Shown: piece by piece, positions 33,508 through 43,806 of the stretch
Layout of the letters: every line of letters starts with the position of its first letter
How positions within the stretch are numbered: the first letter of the stretch is position 1
From: Prorocentrum cordatum
Lineage: Eukaryota > Sar > Dinophyceae > Prorocentrales > Prorocentraceae
DNA: 64,000 bases
Direction of reading: 5' to 3'
Assembly (NCBI GenBank): GCA_963575745.1
Contig: CAUYUJ010005780.1
Span: forward strand, 1,098,501 to 1,162,500
Position numbers and translations under genes: made by a program
The notes under the pieces: model-generated
The model's input: only the letters and a program-made list of their open reading frames with translations
Told to the model about the DNA's origin: nothing
Database searches by the model: none

Positions 33508-34193
33508 ACAACGACAGTAGTGTTTCATATCGTCGAAATCACACGACGAGGAGGAGGTACAGCCCATGAGACATCCCCGAGACGCCGAGTGGAAACGAGA
33601 CGACGTACACACAGATGCCGAATGCAGTTGTTTGTCTTCCGAAACATCGGACGGAGCATACGAATCACAAGATCTAAAATTTGAGCAAACACCCCAGGGA
33701 GCCATGCCAGAGTCCACCTAAGAAGAGCCTCGGGAGGGGGCTCGCAGGTTGATACAAGATGGCCATATTCTTCATATGTTGCTTATGAACATCAGGTCTT
33801 TCAAACCGAATGTCAAAATGCTGCGGTGTTAACCCAGAGCAGTAAAGGGTAGAGCTGCACAACAAACAATGCGGGAACACGACCATCAATGCGACGAGCA
33901 GGGCACCAATCGTCATCACAAAATACCAACCCAAATTGATACTTCAGGCGAGCAAGCTCATCGCAACGAGCAACAGATCTGGCGCGGGTAGCGGCGGGGA
34001 TCAGCTCTAGTGCGGAAATTCTAGCGGGGCCCAATCCCTTGAAGGGTATGCATATGTCATATGAGATCGCATTATTCGGCCCTGCGGTTAGAGAGCGCAC
34101 ACATGCACGGTAGGTGGCGCGAAGACGATGAGATGGCGCGTGGAGCTGGGAGACAAACCGGAGGAGAGAAACACAAACGGTCTGGAACAGCAA
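33508..34193 (-). pseudogene. LINE post-RT region with C-terminal Cys/His motif
   Basis: SLTAGPNNAISYDICIPFKG (near 34088) and ALELIPAATRARSVARCDEL are typical of the post-RT domain of this LINE type. After stop codons, a second frame carries C-x5-C-x6-H-x-C (CTSSSSCDFDDMKHYC, 33561-33514), the Cys/His knuckle that follows the RT in many LINEs. Downstream frames to about 33097 may still be LINE coding sequence. Confidence 0.65.
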
Positions 34194-34419
34194 GAGCGAC
34201 TGCGCCAGCCCACGCCCAAAATCGCGAATATCGCGTGTCCTCTTGCGAAGCTTGTATAGAATCCCCTTCCGGTGCCATTGCCTGAACCTCCTCCCGAAAC
34301 CATGCCACTTGATATTTTAATCGCGTCGCAACCTCAAACATGGGAAAGGGCTGGCGTCAGTCTTCAAAGAAGTCAATGCGCGGCTCGCTCAGCAGGCGAT
34401 ACGCAATGAGGATCTGATC

Positions 34420-35902
34420 ATTCGGAAAGTTCAGCGACAGGCCGATCGACGGCTTGAGGGGGCAGAGAAGCTACAAAAGCGGACCAAGCCCGTCAAGCAA
34501 GCACCGCAGGCCGAAGGCGAGGTCATCAGCATGCGCTAAAGTAAGCTCATTATCCCACTGCGACACTACCTAGGAGTTGGAAGCCCTAGGAAAGCATCAT
34601 TAGTAGTAACAGTAACGCTAAGCTAAAGCTAAGCTAAAGCTAAGCTGGAGCTAAGCTAAAGCTAAGCTAAAGCTTAGCTAAAGCTAAGCTAAACCTAAGC
34701 CAAAGCTAAGCTAAAGCTAAGCTAAAGCTAAGCTAAAGCTAAGCTAAAGCTAAGCTACAGCTAAGTCAAAGCTAAGCCAAAGCTAAGCAAAAGCTAAGCT
34801 AAAGCTAAGCTAAAGCTAAGCTAAGCCTAAGCTAAGCTCAAGCTAAGCTAAAAGTAAGCTAAAGTTAAGCTGAAGCTAAGCTGAAGCTAAGCTAAAGCTA
34901 AGCTAAAGCTAAGCTAAAGCTAAAGCTAAGCTAAAGCTAAGCTAAAGCTAAGCTGGAGTTGAGCAGCAGCTAAGCTAAAGCTAAGCTACAGCTAAATTAA
35001 AGGTAAGATAGAGCGAATCTAAAGCTAAGCTAAAGCTAAGCTGCAGCTAAGCTACAGCTAAGCTCAAGCTAAGCTCAAGCTAAGCTAAAGCTAAGCTAAA
35101 CGCTAAGCGAAAAGCTAAGCGAAAGGCTAAGCTGAAGCTAAGCTACAGCTAAGCTAAAGCTAAGGTAAAGCTAAAGCTAAAGCTAAAGCTAAAGCTAACG
35201 CTAAAGCTCCCAGGGGACTGGGGGGAATCGCGGGGCGGGGACTGGGGGAACCGCCCGGGGCGCTTTCCACTGCCCGGCCCCTTCAAGCTAGAGAGTAAGA
35301 ACCCTTCTAGGCAGAGCCTAGGTAGGGAAATGTGCTCAGGGATCTTCCAGGGGAGTCAGTGCAAGATACGTTCAATATCCAAAACATATGAAAACGTCGA
35401 ACTCGGGCCACCTTGGCGATCTCCTCTCCGGACAGGAAACGCGCCGACTTTCGCCCCGCCAACTGCGTCAACAACCACATTGTCAGAATTAAATTTCCCC
35501 AACAGAGGAAGCGATGGCCTCGGGGAGGGCCATGCGCCGAAGTGCAAATGACGCCAAACGCACGCAGAGCGATGGGAAGGCGACCCCAAAATCCGGACCC
35601 CCCAAAAAAAAAATTCCAGGCGCATGGCGATCCCGCAGGTGCTTATGAAAAAGAGGAAATTGCTCAGCTTCAACAGCCTTGACCATCGCACCACGGCCCC
35701 GAAAGCATTTCTGAGCAGGCCCGAGGAGTCTCCCCGACGCAACCTTACCGGTGAGAACCCGCGCCATCGTGGCCGAGAGGACTTTCACATCCATATCCGA
35801 CACACTGAGCGGACGAGTGACCGAGGGGCGACGGGAGATGGACTCACCGATTTCGAACCCATGGATCTTTATCGGGCGGAAGACCAGGGGGCTCGATTTC
35901 AC
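34420..35902 (-). pseudogene. LINE reverse transcriptase, interrupted between motifs B and C
   Basis: Motifs in order on the minus strand: TRPLSVSDMDVKVLSATMAR (near 35815), the conserved block before the finger region; AQKCFRGRGAMVKAVEAE (near 35710); motif A as GPDFGVAFPSL with Asp at about 35591-35593; motif B as RRGDRQGGPSSTFSYVLDI (about 35430-35376); and motif C as LAHADDLAF with the catalytic Asp pair at 34522-34527. IGLSLNFPNDQILI (near 34460) is the usual GL-LN--K- region. The catalytic aspartates survive. A nine-base A run at 35605-35613 (poly-T in the transcript) marks a frameshift at motif A. Motifs B and C lie ~880 bp apart instead of ~120 bp because of the insert at 34566-35325. 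Confidence 0.82.
34566..35325. mobile_element. Inverted-repeat-bounded insert carrying an 11-bp satellite
   Basis: The insert begins CTACCTAGG (34566-34574) and ends CCTAGGTAG (35317-35325), perfect 9-bp inverted ends. Partial extension follows inside: CCCTAGGAAAG on the left, and TTCTAGGC on the right, which reads GCCTAGAA in reverse complement. Between them lies a ~590-bp array (34617-35208) of about 54 units of GCTAAAGCTAA with drifting variants, plus a G-rich non-repeat part (35209-35280). Removing the insert brings RT motifs B and C to about 41 codons apart, the normal spacing, so it arrived after or during the life of the LINE. No target duplication was recognised. Confidence 0.72.
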
Positions 35903-36687
35903 GCGGCGGGGATCTCACCATGGGGTGTGCAAAACAGCTCACGATCACATGCGTGCAGGATGCCAGCAGCAGCGTCCGCGCGCCGAGCAGAGTGCGGATT
36001 CGAACCCCGAATCCCCCCCCCCGCATTCTATCCGCCCCGCTGCCGATCAGGAACCTCCAGCCCCGCTCACTCATCGCCCGCCCCTCCCCCCAACAGAAGC
36101 GACAGCTCCTGCGTGGCAGGCGTCGAACCAACAGATGGGATAAAGTTGGCAAGCTCCTCCCACGGACTGTGGCCCTCAGGCTGGGCAGCAAAGACTTTGC
36201 TCCAGTGATAGTGTCGGTCCTTGGCGGCCTGCTCCTGAGCCGCGCTGGCCTCGCCAGACTCGTTTACAATTCCCCGGGGGGAGGCGCGGCGCTTCATGTC
36301 CGACCAGAGGCCCCGACGACGCGACAACTTAGTCGTGGCGTGATGCACGTTTCTGGGGAGATATGAGGCTGAGCTCGATCAAGCTCGCGTTCTTCACCGA
36401 GAAGAAGCATAGGCAAGTTCTGCGCACGTTGGCATGGCGAACCGACGCGCGCGCACTGAGACCAGCCAGCTGGGAAGTGCGAGGCGAGAGCAGGGTATAC
36501 CTTTATAACACCATCTGCCTTGAAACAGACCCCAGCCCGCCATCCTCGTAAAGCTTGGAGCGCACGCAAATGCTTACTTTCCAAAGATTCGGCAGGCCGA
36601 TGGGGGAACCCCATTGACTTCTTCGGCAACCTCGAACATTGAATCTTTCAGAAACGCCAGACGGTCCCAGGGGGACTCGGCCTCAAT

Positions 36688-37246
36688 CTATCCAGCCGCG
36701 ACTGAGAGAAGCTCCTGCAACCTCGGACGACGGGCAATCCACGGGGGAAAACGACGAGGGGCCTCGGGCGGGTCAAACTTCGAAGTCGCAACCACAACAG
36801 GCAGGCAATCTGACACCATGCCCGACTGCAACCGACCAACTACCACCCCGCGCACAGTGAGGTCAGCGAGCATAGGTGCAGGGGGCGCGCTGCGCACGCG
36901 ATCCAGCCTCGATGCATGCGTCAATGTGCCGTCCCTCACCTCCCTCCTCGCATCTTCAGCCCGGTAGAGCTCCGCCCACCTTTTCGCAAAAGAAAAGGGC
37001 AGAGTGGCTGTCGCCCCCTGAGCTCCATCCAATCCCGTCAGCACGCAATCGGCCCTCTGACAAGAGGGCGAAGTTCCAACTGCCCAGAAAAATAATGCGG
37101 CAGCTGGTAGCAGACAGGATGCGCGAGCAGAGACGATCGAGAGAACGGTGATACACTGCGAAAAACTCATTAGGGTGTTGGGCATGTGAACATTGATAAT
37201 GCATTAACATCCAGGGGCACCGGACAGAAGATTGAACAGAATGCAC
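36688..37246 (-). pseudogene. LINE endonuclease C-terminal half, catalytic residues changed
   Basis: IIFLGSWNF (about 37093-37067) aligns with the GD(F/W)N motif of apurinic-type LINE endonucleases, with Asp replaced by Ser. About 90 residues on, SRLDRV (about 36888) matches the SRIDRI-type motif. MVSDCLPVVV (about 36819-36790) matches the SDH motif with the catalytic His replaced by Cys. A frameshift separates the two halves. Two of the core catalytic positions are therefore lost, which would abolish nicking by this copy. Confidence 0.7.
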
Positions 37247-38836
37247 CCTTCGACCACCACCTTATGAGAGGTAGAAAGAAAAAGATGAAGGAGACGAGAA
37301 GAAAGACAGGTAATCGCACCACCAGCGTTCGTGGCATCGGGGAAGAGAGGGTGTCCAAGCAGGTGACCCCGAAGCTTTCGAGACAGCTCATTCATAGCCG
37401 CAGCTTGTGCATGGCACTCTTGTCCGCGCATCGCATCATGCGATTTGGCGCACTCGTGGAAACGAACGTACTGCTTGGGAGCCATACTACTTGTGGAGCG
37501 AACGGTTGCGAAGCGCGCGTTGGTGCTCCATGTGCACACGCGGAGAGAGAAGGGAGGGGGAAATTGAATGGGCCTGACCTTGCTGACATCTGTCGGTGCG
37601 GAAGGGGGAGAGGCACGGAAAGAGGACAACCTATGCGACTCAGCAGAAAGAGCGGCACGGCTCGCAGCAGAAGGCGCTGCGTCCATGGCCGAGAGCTCTC
37701 CGAACAACTCTTCAAAAGGGGGCGCCTTGGTTGAGGGGCTCCACCCCCTGCTCGTAATCCTCAAACAACGGCGAGAGAACAGTGAACCCCCCCAAACATT
37801 TTCTTGGACTAACTCCATCTCGACAGTAGGACGCGGGGCACCATGCTGGGGCTGAAGGTGACAGAGCGGCACAGGGTCCTCATTAGTTCTGAACAGGAAG
37901 ATGTCGCCCCCAAGTCCGTTCGACACGATCTCCTTCTGTAGAGGACGAGTGGCCGTCGACAAGACACCACGGATCTTACCCATAGCGAGGAAGAGCAGGC
38001 GGGTCCCTGGCTTCATGTCACTCTTCGCGCGGAGCTCAATCATCTGTCCTGGATGAGCTGGATCAGGAAATCGAAGAGGTGGCCGAGGGGCAAGGTTGGT
38101 GAGGAAGTCGCTGGCATTTTGGGAGTCCGAGAAGTCGAGCGTCACCTTTCGCGTCATGTCGAATGCTCGGACGACGGGGTGAGCGGCAGCCAGAGGAACA
38201 CCCGCCTGGAGGAACAACTCTGCGGTTCTGGTGAGCGACGTCTTCATCATTTTGCGTGGGAAGCCGATGATCACGACCCTGTATGTTCGCTCCATCGCCG
38301 TCTGGCGCTGGCAAACCCTCCCGGTAGAGCTCGGAACAGGGGGGAGGAGTGACGACGGCAGGTATCTGCGCCTGAACGTTCTCGATCTTAGCCGAGACGG
38401 CCAGGTCGACAACCTGCGAGACCATGGACGCGAGCCCGCCGTTCTCAAACCTGTCCATGCGTGTCGAGATGAGCTGCACGATTTGGTCGTGGGTGGACAA
38501 AGCCGAGCGAACCTCGATGATGTCCTGTTGCATCGATTGCTCCATCCTGGCGATGGTGGCATTGCTGCCGCGGACAGTCTGGAGCAGCTCACTTACCCAT
38601 GATGGACTGACATCCGATGGAATGGTAGAAGAAGGTGGCGAGGAGAAGATCGGCGTCGCTATACCACCAATCGGCGTCTTCGGCACTGAACGTGAGCGAG
38701 AAGAGCCTTGACCCCTGGAGTCACTGCCCGCACTGCTGCTGCGATCCCGTAGACGATGACGGAACTGGAGTTTGCGCCCCATCTCTGAAGGCGCGGGAGA
38801 GACTGGAGTCATCCGAGTCGTGATGAAGTGTGCCAA
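37204..38836 (-). pseudogene. LINE N-terminal region, RRM-like segment and start of endonuclease
   Basis: Frame 1 (from 38836) gives a Ser/Arg-rich head starting MGRKLQFRHRLRDRSSS and a coiled-coil-like stretch (ARMEQSMQQDIIEVRSALST). Near 38300 the meaningful frame shifts to one giving ERTYRVVIIGFPRKMMKTSL and RKVTLDFSDSQNASDFL, a beta-alpha-beta pattern like the RRM of many LINE first ORFs. About 170 residues later the endonuclease begins: LRVCTWSTNARFA stands where most members have a SWNAR-like strand. HDAMRGQECHA (37432-37400) carries the QE-x-H motif with the catalytic Glu retained, and NAGGAITCL follows. The RRM-like assignment is from pattern only. Confidence 0.7.
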
Positions 38837-38929
38837 AATCGGGGTCGGTCAACCAGCCTGGACGCGGGCTGCTGGGGACCACCTTCAAAAGCGCCGATGA
38901 GCCAGAGAGGCTACAGCGCTCAGGCCCCT

Positions 38930-38951
38930 TTGGACCCCGCACGGGGTCCAA
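38930..38951. other. Perfect 22-bp palindromic hairpin in the LINE leader
   Basis: TTGGACCCCG-CA-CGGGGTCCAA: ten-base arms with a two-base centre, six bases downstream of the spliced-leader relic in transcript direction. It could be an RNA hairpin in the 5' untranslated leader. Function is inferred only. Confidence 0.8.
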
Positions 38952-38957
38952 GTGAAA

Positions 38958-38979
38958 CTTGAACCAAAATGGCCACGGA
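38958..38979 (-). other. Dinoflagellate spliced-leader relic at the LINE 5' end
   Basis: On the minus strand the 22 nt read T-CCGTGGCCATTTTGGTTCAAG in two parts. The dinoflagellate leader known from cDNAs is D-CCGTAGCCATTTTGGCTCAAG, so only two transitions separate them (20 of 22). It is positioned two bases inside the target-site duplication, exactly where the capped 5' end of a trans-spliced mRNA would be after retroposition. Spliced-leader relics are known in retroposed dinoflagellate genes. Confidence 0.88.
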
Positions 38980-38981
38980 AA

Positions 38982-38997
38982 GGTGGGGGGCGTTACG
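38982..38997. repeat. Target-site duplication at the LINE 5' end
   Basis: GGTGGGGGGCGTTACG, matching 33001-33019 except for three fewer G in the homopolymer. Confidence 0.75.
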
Positions 38998-39596
38998 TTC
39001 TATGGGGGGGGCGCTGGAGGCTAAAATGCCCATTATGCCCCAAGCAATCAAGAAGCACGCTGCGGCTTTGACGCCCCCCCCATGCGTAGAGCGAGCAAGC
39101 CCGCAACCTCGGGATACTAAACCCTGCCACCCTGGATGGATACCAGTCCCGGGGGGAACATGCTCAATGGATTCTGCCTCCCGCCACCAATTGTCCGCTT
39201 CTGTTCCATCCCCTTCCCCTGCCCTAACCCTCCACTACCCAGGTCCGGCAATCCCAGTCGCATCCCCCTGCCTTCACTCTCACCTGCGCTGCCATCCAGC
39301 CGCTGGGGAAAACTCCTGATTCATCGCCCCCCAATCTCTCATCGATTGAACCCGAGACTTCCTACCGCGGTGCATAGAGCGAAAAGATCCCAAACGCACA
39401 TGGGTGTTCGTACATGGACTCAACTCAACCTCAACATCCACTAAAGCAACAGATCAACGATGCCCGCCCTGGTTGACTCAAATCTCAGAGCAAGGCGCGC
39501 CTTATCGAAAGGGAGGTACCCCTCATACGGAACGATGGCCACCAACCGGCTCAAGAACACAACCATGTCCGCCAGCCCACCGCAACGGCGGGATGC
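38998..39596. other. No gene recognised
   Basis: The pre-insertion flank of the LINE. No repeat or coding signal was seen. Confidence 0.45.
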
Positions 39597-39656
39597 GCGT
39601 GTGTGTGTGTGTGTGTGTATGTGTGTGTGGGTTAGTGTGTGTGTGTGTGCGCGTGT
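39597..39656. repeat. GT dinucleotide microsatellite
   Basis: Interrupted GT run with a central GTGGGTTAGTG break. Confidence 0.95.
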
Positions 39657-41279
39657 GGCAATAGTTACGTTCCCTCTTGCGCGCCCTGTGCTGTGCCAGC
39701 TTCCCACCTGAGGGGAAGGAGACTTCACCTCGCCGATTACCGCCGAGAGAGGAAGGACCATGGGAGGGAGGAGACAAAACGCTACTGGGGCAAGGGAGGG
39801 GTAAGGGAGACCTCGCAACTCGGACGGGAAACCCGCTTCTGGCCTTCAGAAGTCGGGAAGCCCTCGGATTCAGAGCCTGAGCGCCAGGGCCCCAAACTCC
39901 CTCCCCACTCCTACCTCCTCCACCCCTCCTGCCGTCTCCACCCCTCCCTCCTGGACACGGCGTGGCAGAATCGCTCGCGTCGCGGACTGCAAGCATCTAA
40001 TGGGCTGGAGACGAGAAGAACCCCAAAGTGTTCAAACCTTACCGTTCAAGCGTGTACCTTCTGCTGCAGAGCAGGCGACAGGGTCAGTGCAACCTAGCAA
40101 AGGAACCGTCTACTGAGCAACATAGTTGACAGTTTCCCGCGACGCAGCCGCGAGAGGAGCAGGTGAGCATGGGGAACAGGAGGAGCTAGCATCGTCCTCG
40201 TGAGATCTCCAATTTTCGACCTATGCTGTCACGCACCGCTGCGCGAATATTTACATGCAGTAGCCTGCAATGCGTCTAAGAGCATGTATTCCCATCCACT
40301 ACTGTGTACAACCAAACCTTATGATTGACACCACCATCCTCTGCCGATCCCCCGTTCCTTGGCCAACCCTCATCCTCCTCCTTCTGCCGTGCCTATCCCT
40401 CCCTGTCGTCCCCGTTCCTCCCCCTCCTACTACGCCCTCCAAGAACATCGCCCTTTGATGCGATCCATGCAGCAGCACCTCCACCACGACAACCATCAAC
40501 TGGAACTGCACAACTCCACCACGACAAGCGAACGGTCTGAATGTTCGCTCACCAGCCTGGTCATCTGCTTGGATATGACAACTGGAAGAACGTGGAATCG
40601 AGCCAGACGCCAGCCGCCCGGATAACATTCCATCATCTTCCGCGAGACACCCGCCACTGACTGGCGGCGCACTATGGAGATGATCACCATGACGAAACTG
40701 GCCGTGCTGACCTGCCCACTGACACGCCGCAGGGGACCATCGAACATTAGGATTAGAACTGCGCAGCTATCGCGCTCAAGGGCAATGAAGACAGGATGCA
40801 AAAACAGGCAATGCACGTAACTCGAGAAGTGACGCGTAGCAGCTGTGCTCAGAATATCCCTCCCTGCCCCTCATTGCCTCTTTGCCTCCCATGGCGGGTG
40901 ACCTCTTGTGGCCATTGCGTGGGATTGCTGTCAAGATGAGAGGCCCGAGGCGCATGGCCCTTGTGGTCCACGGAGCTTTCCCCATCGAACCACTTGCTTG
41001 GAAGATTCCTGCCGACCTTAGCCACTCGTGGTCCTCGATTGCGGGAGGACATTTGAAGAGTGGATTCGGTGGCCCGTGGCCGGTTGCCGCTCGCGACTCT
41101 CGCGTGCGAGGTGGCCTGCAAAGGAGGATTTGGCGGCTTGTGACCCTCGCGTGTGGGATAGATTTTATAAGCAGGCGCGGTAGCCCGTGGTGCCGCGCCC
41201 CAGACGCTCTCAAGAGTTTCCCCGAAAACCGAAAAAGAAATGCTGATAGACTCTAAGAGGACCCGACTAAGGAACCTCT
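39657..41279. other. No gene recognised
   Basis: Includes a degenerate repetition around 40890-41190 (GTGGCCCGTGGCC / GAGGTGGCCTGC / GGCGGCTTGTGACCC). A 124-codon plus frame (40882-41256) overlaps it and is not called. The rest is plain. Confidence 0.4.
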
Positions 41280-41765
41280 AGTAAATGACACCAGCTTCAC
41301 GCTCCCGAGGCCACAATCCCTGGTGAAGTGAGCAATGTTCGCGCTCCCGAGGCCACTACCCCTCGTAAATTACAACGAGCTTGCGTCCCTGAAACCACAG
41401 TTTCTTGAAATCGACTGCGCCTTGGCGCCCCTGAGGCAACAATCCATCGTAACTTTCGCCAACCTCGCGCTGCCCAAGGCTCAATCCCTTATACACGTCG
41501 CCAGGTGTGTGGTCCCGAGGCCACAGCCCATCGTAAGTTACCGCAAGCTTGCTTCCCCGAAGCCATTGGGCCCACCCTTCGTTTTCTGAGAAGTTGGCGA
41601 GGGTGGCCTCGAGCCCCGAGCTGCCGAAGCCTCGAGCCCTCGTAAGTTACAACGCGGGCTCGAGCCCTCGTAAGTTACAACGAGCCCTCGAGCTTCGTTT
41701 CCTGAGAAGTTGGCGCGCGCTCCCGAAGCCTCGAGCCCTCGTAAGTTACAACGGAAGCGCGCTCC
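41280..41765 (+). repeat. ~60-bp degenerate minisatellite
   Basis: Units share GCTCCCGAGGCCAC-A-CCC and TCGTAAGTTACAACG, for example near 41340, 41510, 41630, 41655 and 41730. The terminal part contains two CGTTT(T/C)CTGAGAAGTTGGCG blocks (41579, 41696). Spacing varies from about 25 to 65 bp. Confidence 0.75.
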
Positions 41766-42059
41766 CATTACTCACGCGCGCAACCAGCCTGCCATGAAAC
41801 AACGCAAATCAAACTGCAAATATCAATTTGTTGGACGCCCGGCATGGGTACGTGAAACATGGGTACGAAGCCCAGCGAGACTTGTAAAGTTCTGCTCACA
41901 CATGTCCAGAAGGTCTTCACAATGGCCTCACGGAGTCCCAAAATAGCCAGGAGAAGCCTCTCAGGGGTCAAGACTCCATGCGTGCACATATGAAACCTAC
42001 CCCAAACACGGGCTCGAAAATTAGTACAACCCGCCGCTAGCGCCGATGCGTGTCCGGAA
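41766..42059. other. No gene recognised
   Basis: Spacer between two minisatellites. The conserved flank seen at 18021 and 63693 is not found here. Confidence 0.4.
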
Positions 42060-42775
42060 TGTGATGACTTTCCCGCGGTTCTGCGGGACCCCAGACCAGA
42101 CACCCCTCACGAGAAGCGTGGCCCCAAGAGTTCCACCTACGGCCTCAGTGGGCACGACCGCATGGCGGCACCGTGCCCAATTCGGCAACACAGCCCTCAC
42201 GCGATTCGTGCCCTCTGCGAGAAGCTCCACCTGCGGCCGCAAGGGGGGTGCTCGCATGCGCCCCGCGCACATGTCGGCACACGCCTCACACGCTCCGTGC
42301 CCCCCGCACATACGGCCTCAGAGGGTGCACTCGCATGCTGCCTACGCCCACGTCGGTACACCGATCTCGCGCGTCGTGCCCCCCTTCGGGAGCTCCTCCT
42401 GCGGCCCTGGTGGGGGCGGGCCGCGTGCCGCACCACGTCCATTTCGGCGCACCCCTGAAACGCCTCGTGCTGCCACGAGGAGCGTCACATACGGTGTCAG
42501 TGGGGCGCGAACCCTTTTCGGCAGCTCCCCTCACACGCTTCGTGCCCCCATATATGGAGCTCCACCTACAGCCCAAGAGGGGATGAGCCGCATAACGCCA
42601 CATACCTATTTCGGCACACCCCTCACACGCGGCGTGCCCCCTATAAGAGGCTCCACATACGGCCTGTGGGGGTGCTCGCATGCTGCCCCGCCCCAATTTC
42701 GGCACGCACCTCTCACACGCTTCGTTCCCCCTATCGGGAGCTCCAACTGCGGCCCCAATGCGCGCACGCGTCTGC
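42060..42775 (-). repeat. ~80-90-bp minisatellite, reverse orientation (array 2 of the family)
   Basis: About nine units. Taken in reverse complement, the unit at 42675-42755 aligns with the 62-kb unit through GAGCTCC, ACGAA-CGTGTGAG-GGTG, TGCCGAAAT-GGG and GCATGCGA blocks (roughly 75-80 percent). It is therefore an inverted, diverged relative of the 17-kb and 62-kb arrays. Confidence 0.8.
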
Positions 42776-42818
42776 CGCCCCACGCCCATCACCCGCGGGC
42801 TCCGCTGACGCCGACATA

Positions 42819-42950
42819 GCGATACCGCTGATCCCCCGACCTCTCCCGGGGTGCGTTCCGACCAGAATTCCGAGGCGAATCCAGCAGTGGCAACGAAGGC
42901 CTCCCAGGAGGCCCACAAAGGGGGAAACGAGGAAAGGGCAGCCGTATGGG
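42819..42950. mobile_element. Family B inverted-repeat element, copy 2
   Basis: The left end GCGATACCGCTGATC pairs with a right end whose reverse complement is CCCATACGGCTGCCC. The body contains GGTGCGTTCCGACCAG, GGCGAATCCAGCAGTGG and GAAGGCCTCCCAGGAG, as in the copy at 18533. Confidence 0.6.
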
Positions 42951-43189
42951 CACGCAGCCACGGGCCGACTCTGGCCCCCCCCTCAATTGCACGCTTCGCT
43001 GTCAAACAGGGAACCAAAATCTCCAGAGATCCCGCGGCGCGCAGCATGTGAGGAGAGCGCCACACACCCTGCGCTGCACGCAGCTCCACACAGATGGGCT
43101 CATTGACAGGCACACATTGTGTTATCCAGCGCGGGATGTTGCATCATGCAGTCGATGACTACCTACCAGACCACCCCAACCCGAAGTCG

Positions 43190-43312
43190 CCCTTCGGCGG
43201 CAAGCCGCCTTCCCCCTTCCCCCCCTTCCCTTTCGGCGGCAAGCCGCCTTCCTCCTCCACCACCCCTCAGCGGCGAACCGCCTTCCCCCCCCCTTCGGCG
43301 GCAAACCGTCCC
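43190..43312 (+). repeat. Hairpin-forming minisatellite
   Basis: Four units of TTCGGCGGCAAGCCGCCTTC or variants separated by C-rich spacers. Each unit holds the palindrome GGCGGC-AA-GCCGCC or a near match (43196, 43232, 43273, 43297). Confidence 0.85.
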
Positions 43313-43806
43313 CCTGCTGCCCTCACCGCATCGACTGCGGGTTTGGGTGCGGTGGGGTACGAGTTGCACATGTTTTTCATGGGAGCCCCCACTGGGAATG
43401 GAGGGCAAATTGGGGCCTTCGGGTTCGGTCGGGTGGTTTAGTGAGTGGTGAGTCGATCGAATTTCAGCTGGCGCAGCCCTGGAGCCCTGGGGAAACGCAG
43501 TGCCATCGGGATGCGACGACGGCATTTCCTCGAACTCTCCCAAGCACCCTCGCTCGCGTCGCCCCTGAACGGGTCAGGTCAGGATGGGGCATGGCCACTC
43601 CGACCAGCGAGGACAGCGTCAGCAGGAAGGAGAAGTCGAAGCTGGAAAAGAGCATGAATGTGAGAAGGGCGGTCGACACCAGCCCAGACCACATGCCCAT
43701 CGCCTGGCGCAGGGGCTGAAATCACATGCCCATCTGACAAGCACCTTGCAAGTCGCTTCAGAGTACTGTCTGAAGATGTTCAAAATGGAATATGGGGAAC
43801 CAAGCG
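43313..43806. other. No gene recognised
   Basis: No repeat or coding signal that I trust. Confidence 0.4.

Larger units (their letters stand above)
33020..38981 (-). mobile_element. Full-length, decayed dinoflagellate-type LINE (non-LTR retrotransposon)
   Basis: Transcribed on the minus strand. From 5' to 3' it has a spliced-leader relic (38958-38979), a short hairpin leader, an N-terminal region with charged/coiled-coil character (about 38780-38330), an RRM-like segment (about 38292-38083), an apurinic-type endonuclease (about 37540-36690), a linker with HYHWSKVFA (near 36225), a reverse transcriptase (about 35800-34420), a post-RT domain (TAGPNNAISYD, near 34075), and a Cys/His motif (33508-33561). 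It ends in a TA-rich tail (33033-33079) and ATCAAAAAAT next to the target duplication. Endonuclease-RT LINEs integrate by target-primed reverse transcription, and the 16-19 bp flanking duplication fits. At least five frameshifts or stops (for example near 38300, 37200, 35600, 35490 and 34460) and a 760-bp insertion show it is dead. Confidence 0.9.

Noticed and set aside
34350-34536. Plus-strand frame reading as a charged coiled coil opposite RT motif C
   Set aside because: It is antisense to LINE sequence whose minus-strand sense (LAHADDLAF) is unmistakable, and it has no ATG.
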